In this document: in pieces, positions 39,501 to 48,589 of the stretch | How positions within the stretch are numbered: the first letter of the stretch is position 1 | How the letters are laid out: the number at the start of each line of letters is the position of its first letter | Source of the DNA: Diplosphaera chodatii | Lineage: Eukaryota; Chlorophyta; Trebouxiophyceae; Prasiolales; Stichococcaceae | Direction of reading: 5' to 3' | NCBI GenBank assembly: GCA_032358165.1 | Contig: JAALGY010000053.1 | Span: 930,001-994,000 of the forward strand | DNA: 64,000 nt | Made by a program: the position numbers and the translations under genes | The notes under the pieces: model-generated | The model's input: only the letters and a program-made list of their open reading frames with translations | Told to the model about the DNA's origin: nothing | The model's database searches: none

Positions 39501-39540
39501 AAAACAATCTGCGACAGGCAAGAAGGCTAGGCAAACTTGA
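33593..39540 (+). CDS. U3 snoRNP WD40 protein UTP13 / TBL3 (TORMOZ-like)
   Basis: UTP13 is a UTP-B component of the small-subunit processome, needed for 18S rRNA maturation in the nucleolus. The start MSTARLKRAYRPRTKLEVFY then TGGAARLSPDGSQLACACGD matches the family. About a dozen WD repeats follow in separate exons, for example VTALAYSPDGSRIYTASRSL, LLASGGADRAVRVWDTDGG, VVSGGDDAEVRVWDLVDKSC, LLSSSRDRTVHLWDLRTHAK, LLSGSKDNSMRLWEAPSGRC, INAVAVSPNDALVVTASQDR, ALATASGDKTVRLWSLADGA, LLSAGADGLVKLWSVRNAEC and LLATGAADATVAIWEDCTAA. After the propellers comes the helical Utp13 C-terminal domain: ALAFEMRQPRRLLSVVDAIL, REQLRAALEYIREWNTNSRL, VYTQNHFARLGRLQRSAYLL. An Ala/Ser/Lys-rich tail ends KKARQT-stop at 39540. 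About twenty exons; some boundaries are approximate. Confidence 0.93.
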
Positions 39541-40238
39541 GGTATGAGTCGCCCCTGTGGTGATCAGTAGTTGCCACAGTGTGAGTCAGTGGTGTCAGGG
39601 GAACATCGGTGTACCGGTCGATCGTTTGAGGTGTTGACAGGCCGGGTTGGTACTGATTTGTATGTATGACACACGGTTACCGGAGCGAAGGGCCCGTGAG
39701 TGCAGCCACCCTGGAATCTAGCCCGATGCACTCTGATCACGCAGTGATTGGAATCTGTGTCACGTGGTGTTGCAGCACCGCACCAGCGGCACTTCCGCGG
39801 CGCCAGCCTGTGATCGCATGACGCACCCTTCGCAAACAGCATCTTGCCAGCGCGTCTTTCAGGTTGTGGCAGCTGCGCTTCGCTGCTGGCGCAGGGGTTT
39901 GCTGCCCGAACCCGCCGCGTGAAAGTGAAGTTGAGTTTGTTACTTCGCCAGACCGCGCCCGCTGCCCAGCGCGCCTCTGACGCGACCCGCACGGCTGTGC
40001 GTGCCGCACGCACACGAATACAGACGTCGGCGAGGCTGGCAGAGGGCTTATGTAAGATATGCTACTCTGATGGGCGTAAGTGTGCAAGCCGTGCCCGGAT
40101 GTCTGGCACCACCGGCGGACCACATGATTGGCATCCTCTGGATACGCTAGTGGCAAAATCTGTGCGCGAACCCTTGTGCACGGTGCCTGCAGGGTGCAAC
40201 CTTGATCAGGCGAGCGCACGCGGCGCGGCAGTCACTGC
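39541..40238. other. Intergenic region
   Basis: About 700 bases between UTP13 and the next gene. Open frames exist on both strands (39564-40219) but show no family features. Presumed 3' UTR and promoter. Confidence 0.4.
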
Positions 40239-41649
40239 ATGGACCTGGTCGCGCTCGCGCGCAAGCTGGCGTCAGCGTTCGCCAATGGCGAGTCGAACCA
40301 GATGCTTGCCGCGGCCGTGCAGGCGCTGTTCCCCTCCGCAGCGTACGTCAGGCATGTTGACACCCGATTCTGATGCGGCAGACCACCATCGTCGTGCATG
40401 TGCATTCAGCAACTAGTGATAAACTCAGCCGCAGCACTCATACACGCTGCTCTGCAAGCGATTGAAACCTTTTGCTGGTGCTTTTGCAGCCTTGCCCTGT
40501 GTGGCAGCCCCGAGCTTACGGTGGCAACCAGCAACCTGGTTGCCGAGGGTTTCATGACGACGTCGCTGATGGACACACAGCATTACCCCTGCCTTGTGTC
40601 GGGCCGGCCGGAGTTGGTACCAGTTGGCATGTGAGACCCCACGAACCATGTGCTCTTTGACAATTCTACAATCTTCTGCACAGCATCGTTGCAGGTTGCA
40701 AGCCTGCCTGGCGATGTGTCGTGGGTGAGATTCCAGCTGTGCACTCGATGCAGGTCGACTGGGTTCGTGCCGCTGTCTGGTCGCCTGCTGGCGGGCCGTT
40801 TCGTGTGCATCCCCATCCCCACAATGCCAGCAGCGCCGCAAAACGGCGAACAGATCAGCGGGCTGGTCGAGCAGCCAGGCGGCATGATCGGCTGCCTCAT
40901 CTTGGGGCTGGCCGCCGGGGGGCCGCAGGACCCCAGGTGTGGCCGTGTGGCAGTCAAGTGCTGTGCCCAGATACACGGCTGCAACTCTCGCATCCGCTTG
41001 AGAGATGTCCCTGCAATGTCTTGCCCATGCAGCGCCTGGCTGATTCTCCTGCCGCTGCTGCGACTGAGTGGTCTTCTTGTGCACCCGCAGCTTGATACCC
41101 AATGCAGCAAACCTTGTGAGGGCGCTCATGGCAGAGCTGCCAGGCGCTGCCGTGTGGGCCGCGGCAAACATCGTGTCCTTTGTCTTTCGAGTGTCGCTTG
41201 CGGACACCGCTGCTGCAGCGCCTCCAGAGGCCAGCCAGCCGCAGCTGGCGACACTGGACCATAACACTGGGATGCCGGCGGCAGCGGAGGGAGCAGCGAC
41301 TTGGGCATACACAGCGCCAGCTGACAAGACAGGCACAGGAGCACTGGCTCCACAGCTGCAGGGGTCTCCCGCATTGATCGATGCCGATGCTGCTGTGATG
41401 GACCTAGATGGGGCAGCAACCGCGTATCATGGAAGTGGCAGCTACAGCGGGAGTGGCAGCGGCGGCTGGGACAGCGCAGCTGCCGTCGACAGCTTTGCAG
41501 CGGCGGCCGCGCCCGGCGAGTCGTTCGCAGGTGCAGCGTGTCGTGGAGCCTGTCAGGATCATACGCATCAGAGCATACGTCACCGGAGAAGGCCAGTGGA
41601 GCCTGCTTCGATTACAGCCTGGGACCGTTGTGGCAATACTGACACGTGA
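40239..41649 (+). CDS. Unrecognised protein, five phase-consistent exons
   Basis: Not assigned to a family. Exon 1 (40239-40342) gives MDLVALARKLASAFANGESN and on to QALFPSA; exon 2 (40490-40630) gives LALCGSPELTVATSNLVAEG, FMTTSLMDTQHYPCLVSGRP; exon 3 (40695-40724, 30 nt) gives LQACLAMCR; exon 4 (40754-40936) gives STGFVPLSGRLLAGRFVCIP, MPAAPQNGEQISGLVEQPGG, MIGCLILGLAAGGPQDP; exon 5 (from 41091) gives LIPNAANLVRALMAELPGAA and VWAAANIVSFVFRVSLAD, then an Ala/Ser/Gly-rich tail. Every junction has a GTACGT, GTGAGA or GTGTGG donor and a CAG acceptor and keeps the frame, and exons 4 and 5 have the high third-position GC of real coding sequence. The end is uncertain: read-through stops at 41649, but a donor-like site near 41530 could lead elsewhere. 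Moderately hydrophobic segments in exons 4 and 5 could be buried helices. Function unknown. Confidence 0.6.
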
Positions 41650-42455
41650 TGCAAGGAGGCCTGTTGGCCGAGAAATGACACAGAGTGGTCCTGCCGCTCA
41701 TATCTGGGGCGCTCTTCATTGCACACTTGCTTGCAATTATATTGTATTGGGTTGTAGCCCTACAATGCCGTGGCCGGCTTTCATACAACTATCACGTCGG
41801 CACGCGTGACTAACCCGCCAATTTATCGCCTGGCAGCAAACACCACCGGCAGCGGGCTCCCCTCGTGAGCCAGCTGGCAATGGTGTCAGGCCTATGCTTG
41901 CTAAACCGAAACTCAGCCTTGTTGTTTACTGTACCGTATGTGCAATCGCACCTTGTGCTGGGAATTTGAATGCAGCAAAACACTTCGACTTTTGTTTGAG
42001 ACCTGTTTGTTTGTGGTCTGGCCATGCTTGCCACCATAGATCGTATTGCAATGGCAGACATGGCAACTGCGTGGGAAACTAAAATTGTACTCTAATGAAC
42101 GCCTTCCATAGCTTCCACTCACCTCCAATGCATTAACTACTAGTGCATTACAGTACTACTAGCTACCTCACCCTCCATCCCTCATTCGTATCGCTGACGC
42201 TGAGGAAGACAGTCAACGCTTGCTGTTTGGCCAGGAGTATGCTCTGATTACAATCAGCAACCGTACCAACCTTGTCCATGCAAGTGATAATATGGCTCCG
42301 ACGTGATGCATCATTGGACATGGTTTGAACGTTGCATCGAAGGGTGAAGTTGGATCAGCACACCTGCCCAGCTCACGGTCGCACTGCGATGATGCGTTTC
42401 ACTTGTTGATCAGCGTCACATGCACCTGTGCCATCCAAGGCTGTGTCTTGCCGCC
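41650..42455. other. Intergenic region with an AT-richer part
   Basis: About 800 bases before the uracil-DNA glycosylase start. From roughly 41890 to 42320 the sequence is clearly more AT-rich than its neighbours, with short direct-repeat-like strings such as actactagtgcatta. No gene seen; presumed 3' UTR and promoter. Confidence 0.4.
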
Positions 42456-44537
42456 ATGCCCAAGCGGGCCACAATCGATGCATTCTTTGGAGCAGTGCAG
42501 AAGCGGCCAAAGACTGTTACAGCCATTGCCTGTTCGCAACAGGTGCGTTGCTTCGCTGCGCTTCCGAATTCTTTCAGGATGTCGGTCTGCATCGCTATGA
42601 CAGCCCCGCAACAGCGACACGCTTGCAGGCAAACCGGATCGTGTGCAGCAGGATCGGAACTTTGCGATCGTCACCATGTGCAGGACACGGATGCAGTGCA
42701 GAGCAACAGCAGCGCTGCGGCAGCGTCACAGCAGGCTATGTGGGGCTCAGCCACAGTCCGCAGCCCGGCTGCCGCGACGGCCGGTCCTGCTGAGGCTGCA
42801 GCGCCTTCTGCGGCTGAGGGGGGCGCAGCGGCTGCAGCGGCGGGACCAGCGCCAGTCACCACCCCAGCCGGCGCGGCAGATGCGCAGCGTGCCAAGGAGG
42901 CAGAGGAGGCGCCCACACCGGAGCTGCTGGCGGAGTGGCATGCGGGTGCAGCCAGGTGCGGGCCCCGGGCACCGCACACCAGGGTGCTCTGCATGAAGTC
43001 GTCCGTACGGCACCGCCAGTCGTACCCATGTTGGACTGTGGCTGTGAGGCTGGTGTGTGTGTGTCTGACTCTGTGCTGGGCCAAGCAGGAATCTGGAGGC
43101 GGCACAGGGTGTGGTCACAGCCGCAGCGGCCGCTGGCAAGCAGCCGCAGCTGAGCAGACTGCTGATCGAGCCCAGCTGGCTACACCACATGGGCGCCGAG
43201 TTCGACAAGCCGTACTTCAAGCAGCTGCAGAAGTTCCTGGACGGGGAACGGCAGGCACACTCGGTGTATCCCCCGCCGGAGATGATCTTCAGGTGAATGG
43301 CCCGACTGCATGCATGCAGCGTGTGCTGCTGCAATCTGCAGGCAAGAAACACAACTTGTCAGGGTTCCACTTGTCAATCGGCCGCCTAGTTCTCTGATGG
43401 TGGATGCAGCCTGTTCCTGCAGGGCTATGAACAGTACCCAGTTTGACAAGGTGAAGGTGGTCATCCTTGGCCAAGGTGCGTCACCATGTGCTGTTCGGTT
43501 GCCCTTCGGCGGTGATGCCCTGCAGCACGCCCAGACCCACTCACTTGGCAGGATGTGCTGGCGGTCACATGATCCCATGCCAACGCTGAGAGCAAGTATG
43601 CGTTTGGCCGCAGACCCGTACCACAACACGGGACAGGCGATGGGGCTGTCATTCTCGGTGCCTCAGGGGATACCCGTGCCGTCCAGCCTGCAGAACATCT
43701 ACAGGGAGCTGAACACCGACCTGGGCTGCGTGCGGCCCAAGCACGGCTGCCTGCTGAAGGTATGCTGTGCCGCCGCACTCGTGGAACGTGCGAGAAAAGG
43801 TGGCGGCTCTTGCAGACTGCGCACAATTGGCACAGATCCGCACAGTCGCTGGCACTGAACTGAGCATAGTGTTGCCTGTGCAGTGGGCGGAGCAGGGTGT
43901 GCTGCTGCTGAACGCGAGCCTGACAGTGCGTGCGCACAACGCCAACTCCCACAAGAAGAAGGTGGGTGCTGGCGTCTAGCACGAGCTGCCGGTGGCTGCC
44001 ATTCGCCCTGCATCTGCTCGAATGCATGTCCACCCGCTCATACTCGGCACCCCGACGCAGGGGTGGGAGACCTTCACAGACACGGCCATCAAGGCCATCT
44101 CGAGGCACCGCACAGGCGTGGTGTTCCTGCTGTGGGGTGCATCCGCGCAGAGCAAGGTGCACGCGGATCTGGGAGAGCAGCATACGTGGCTTCACTGGCA
44201 GGGCCTGCACATGCATCACCTGATGTATCTGTTGTTGCTCCATATGCCCTTCGGCGACACTGGGCATTGATTTGTGCAGGAGCCCCTGGTCAACGCTGGC
44301 AAGCACCATGTCCTCAAGTGTGCACACCCCAGGTATGCTGGTCAGCGCTTGTGGAAGCTGTCAGCGTGATTCAACCCATGCTCAAATATGCATCTGTAGT
44401 CAATGGCGTTTGTGTGTGTCTATGTATGCAGCGGCCTCAGTGCAAACAAGGGCTTCTTTGGCTGCAAACACTTTTCCAAGACGAACAAGCTGCTCACCGG
44501 GGCGGGCATGGCGCCAATCGACTGGCAGATCGAGTGA
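42456..44537 (+). CDS. UNG: Uracil-DNA glycosylase, family 1 (UNG)
   Basis: UNG removes uracil from DNA at the first step of base excision repair. The start ATG at 42456 gives [19 protein letters not shown], a PCNA-interaction-like motif (xxIxxFF) followed by basic residues, as in nuclear UNG2. After an Ala/Pro-rich linker comes the catalytic domain: [20 protein letters not shown]; the exon VKVVILGQ joins in phase to [20 protein letters not shown], giving the GQDPYH motif with the catalytic Asp; then [63 protein letters not shown] joined in phase to [18 protein letters not shown], giving HPSGLSA with the catalytic His region. The end is PIDWQIE-stop at 44537. HPSGLSA rather than HPSPLSA is the form known from plant UNG. 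Confidence 0.96.
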
Positions 44538-45068
44538 TCAGCGGCACTCACATGCCCATCCCGGTAGCACGACGACACTTCGGACAGCCAGCACGGTAGC
44601 GGAGGCAGGTTGGGCGATCTGCTGCGACACCCAGCCGCCAGCACCACAGCTGTGCCGGCATGACATCAGCTTGTCGCCGTGGCGCGTTGCAGCACTGATG
44701 TATATTCCCGTGAAGATGGCGCTTGTGATGCAAACAATTATTTGGCGGCAGAATTGGGTGGTCAAGAGGGACTGACGCGTGATCGAAAAGGGCCTGGAAA
44801 GAACTTCTCCAGGGCTGAGGTGGCACCGAAGCGAATCGGCGAAGCTGATTGCGGGGCGGATCATCGCATCAAACAAAAGCTTCTGTGGCGGATCAAGCCC
44901 CGACGCGCTGCGCAGCACTCCTCCCCACCCGACACATTGCGAACTTCAGCCTCACCTGCACATATCGACACAGGCAGCGGGGCTCGGTTCGCCAGCTGGT
45001 CGCTGCAAAAGGTTGGACCGGCGCAGCATCAGTCGGTGGCCACCGTGGACGCCATTTTGGAACGCAGC
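44538..45068. other. Intergenic region
   Basis: Between UNG and the first kinase. The frame that codes the kinase N-terminus is open upstream to 44679, so part of this could belong to the kinase gene. Nothing else recognised. Confidence 0.35.
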
Positions 45069-47556
45069 ATGCATTGGACGTCGATGCCCCTCCTAGGGCG
45101 CTTCGCTCCACAGCCAGATGGCGCCGCGGCGCTCGACGAGAAGCCACCGGTGTCGGGATTGTCCGGTCCACCCCTGGCGCCGCAGCCCCGCACGACCGAC
45201 GCGCATGCCCCGCAGCACTCGCCCAGACTCAGCGAGCGGCCGCTCAGCAGGTGCCACGGCTCGCATCGCCAAGGAACATACGCATGTCGAGGGTCGTTGG
45301 CTGACGAGCAACCCGTATCAGACGGTCGAACAGGCCTACAGTGTGTCAGTCGCCCATAGGATGGCACCTGTGTTGATGCTTATGTATGACTGCCCATTTG
45401 CATGGCCGCAGGTGCCATGACAGCGCGGGAAGCGTGCACAGGCGCAGCGCCATCGGCTGCGCTAACCTGGTCGAGCCGCTCGCTGGCCATCCCCGCTACC
45501 AGAAGCTGGCAGACATCGACCGGTGTGTAGTGGGCAGCATGCGATGAGGTCTTTGCTGCGGGTGTTGCTGCATGCTAACGCTCGCATGTTGTCGCACTTG
45601 ACAGTCTGCCGCATGTTGGTCTGACGGCAGATTCCCGCAGCGCATCGTGATCCGCCTGCAGGGGCGCCTGCGGCTTCGTGCAGCTGGCCCGGGACACGCT
45701 CACCGGCGAGCCGGTGGCCGTGAAGTTCATACCCCGGGACAAGGGCTTCGACGCGCAGGCGGCCGGCCGCGAGCTGCTCAACCAGCGCGCCTGCGCCGGC
45801 CACAGCCACGTCGTGCAGCTCCAGGTTGGGACCACGTTCGAGGGAACCGCGACCTGCTGCTGCCCTCCTGCGGATGTAGCAGAACATGTTCTCGTCAGAG
45901 CACCACTGTTGCATGTGCACGCTTTGGCTGCTGAGCATATGACCATCAGTGGCGCTGAGACCTGGCCGCGCCTCTCGCCCCACAGGAGGTGTTCTTGACG
46001 GAGCAGCACCTGGCGGTGGTCATGGAGTTCTGCGACGGCGGCAACCTGTCGCAGCACATCGACGACCGCAAGGCCCGCGGGGTGTGTATTCAGATCCCGC
46101 TGCTGTCCTGCCCAACACCAGCTGCTGATTCCCGTCTGCTGCCTTATGTTGGGTGCAGCCTACCCTGCTCTCTTGCGCAGACATGCATCTCGAGCTCACC
46201 CCGTCATGCACGAGCACGTCGCGTCTGATTTAGCAGCCAGAGGCTGCGGTGCAGGTATGTGGCCTGCGAGAGGCCGGTGCCCGCGCCCTGTTTCAGCAGC
46301 TGCTGGTGGCGCTGGACTACTGCCACCGCCTGGGCATCGCCAACCGCGATGTCAAGGTGCGCTCCCCGGCTGACTTGTCGATGCTGGCGCTCCTGCGTGC
46401 AAGCGTGGCTGCCCATGCTTGGTTGCCCCGGTGCCAGGCGTCAGCGGGGATGCGCTGCTGGACCCTCATCCAATCCCTGACACATACTGTCGCGCACTGC
46501 AGCTGGACAACCTGCTGCTGCATGGCGCTTCACAACAGCCGACGCTCAAGATATGCGACTTCGGCTACTCCAAAACCGACGACGACTCGTCCAGCAAGAG
46601 CGCCTGCGGTGAGGGCCCGACAGTGCTGATGTGCTGACAGACATCATCAAGGCGGCGACACCCTCAGAACCAGCGTGTGTCAAGGTTGCACAGCACACCG
46701 CGGGCTCGTAGCACAGAGCTCTATGCAGTCGTCATTTGAACGGCGTCAAAGCTGCAAGCATGTGCAGAGTCTGACAGGGGTCCAATGCATGGTGCAGGCA
46801 CGCCAGAGTACATGGCGCCGGAGGTGCTGTTTGAGGACTGCTACGACGGCAAGGCGGCGGACGTGTGGTCGGCGGGCGTGGCGCTGTACGTCATGCTCAG
46901 CGGCAGCTTCCCGTTCAAGCGGCCTGGCGACAAGGTGGTGCCAAAGGCGAGCCAGCATGCGCTTTGCCAACCATCGGTGTTCACTCTGCGAGCCACATAC
47001 CTGCCTGCATGTGGCCGTCTGCTGGAAGCTGAGGCTTACATGACGGCTGGTTCTGCAGGTGGTGGCCGTGCAAAGGATGTTTGGCCGCATCCTGAAGGCA
47101 GAGTATCCCCCGCTCATGGAGGTGACCAAGGGGCTCACCTTGCTGCAATTGTACATCATCTTCCACAGTCGGCGATAACTGAGCGCCCTCATCTCCATGC
47201 CTCTGACTGCCACCTGCAAGTGGACTCAGGTCCTCTGCGTGCACTCAATGCAAGGACTTGCTTTTTGCTGATGTTGCCGCACATGCTTTGTCCCCCGGAC
47301 ACAGATATCAGAGGACGCGCGGGAGCTGCTGAGCTGGATGCTGCAGCCCGACGTCAGCCTGCGCGCGCAGCTGCACGAGGTCATGGCCACCGCCTGGTTC
47401 CGCGCCGACCTGCCGCCGGGCCTCGCCGCGCTCAACGCCGAGTGCGCCCAGCAGCCCGCAACAGGGCGTGCCAGCGGCGACTTTGGCGGCGGCCGGTGCG
47501 TGCAGAGCCCGCAGCAGCTGCTTGACGTCGTCGCGGCAGCGGCGTGCCGCTGCTAG
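45069..47556 (+). CDS. SnRK2-like serine/threonine protein kinase (copy 1)
   Basis: Exon 1 (from ATG 45069, [20 protein letters not shown]) ends LSERPLSR and joins in phase to the exon at 45413 ([20 protein letters not shown]). The kinase domain then reads ADIDR / [20 protein letters not shown], with VAVKF carrying the ATP lysine; [20 protein letters not shown] with the alpha-C Glu; [40 protein letters not shown] with NRDVK in place of [39 protein letters not shown] and [20 protein letters not shown]. The C-lobe ends with [20 protein letters not shown] and a short Gln/Ala tail, stop at 47556. Segment order and wording match plant SnRK2 kinases. The first glycine of the P-loop is replaced. An upstream start at 44679 is possible. 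Substrates unknown. Confidence 0.9.
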
Positions 47557-48589
47557 CGCGCACTCCAGGGGCTCTGTCACCCTCGAGCTGCGGCTGCAGC
47601 GTTGACATCCACTGGCAATCTCACCACGGTCACTGTCGCCCCAGCCATGGTATAGCCCTGAGGCGGCTCAAGTACTTGGTTATGATTGCTGTCCTGCCTC
47701 TAGAACTGCAATGTTGTGGTGGGGTGCGTACCAGCTTGGTTTCATGTCTTCAGCTCAATGCAGGTCCTCGGCGTTAACAGCAATTGCAGGTGTATTATTA
47801 AGGCATTGTGTGTCCTCAAACATTGGGGAAGGATCCCCTGATCAAACAGCTATACGAGGTGAACACTAAGGATCAAGCTGGGTTGGCAGCTTGGAACTAT
47901 CAACATCCAGCGCCAGTTGAGCTATATGGCACAGACCATCGCTCTGGCTATTTATCTGTTTACAAGCGGCAAACTGGAACTGGCAGGCGCTTGTAGTTTA
48001 GGTGCTCGGGGTCTCGACGGGTGAATGCATGGAGCTCTGAGTTGAGGTGAAGCGCAAGTGCTCCTCTCGCATGTGCGCCATACATTGGAGTCAGGAAGAC
48101 TGTTGCTGAGGATATAGACGGGCCTTAGAGTTTAGTTTGGATAGACTACTGGTGACACGCTCGAAGCTGCTTTGAGGAGGGCACAAACCTATTTTGGATT
48201 GTCAGCATCTTGTGCAATTGATGAAGCTGCTATGTGCTTGGCAAGGTGTACTGAGGCACCAGCCAACCAACGAAACTGAAGCAACAGGCAGGGTTCGTCT
48301 GCTGTATCCCTGCATTTGGTGTTCCGCTGTCTCAAATCAAATAACGACCCCACCCCCAAAGGTGCAAAGTTCAACAGCATTGAAAACAATGGTGCTGAAG
48401 CCACTCCCACAAACAAAATTGACCGGCATTCGGCCGAGCCCGTGCTTCGCATGGAAAGCCTGGCAGGGTACAACCCTTAGTTATGAAGAAACCCCTGGTC
48501 AGTGCTGAAAGCATGGCAGCCCAGCGGCAGCCTGCCGCTGGCGGTGATGGTGTGTGCTGGGTGGCGAAGCTCGCGGGTTGCTGCGGCCC
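47557..48589. other. Intergenic region between convergent kinase genes
   Basis: About 1 kb between the two kinase stops. From roughly 47760 to 48480 it is more AT-rich than nearby coding DNA. Short frames on both strands (47808-47996, 48189-48473, 48194-48508) have no recognisable features. It may be just two 3' UTRs plus spacer. Confidence 0.4.

Noticed and set aside
47808..47996. Possible small protein gene in the kinase spacer
   Set aside because: Only 62 codons, no family features, no splice support; not better than chance.
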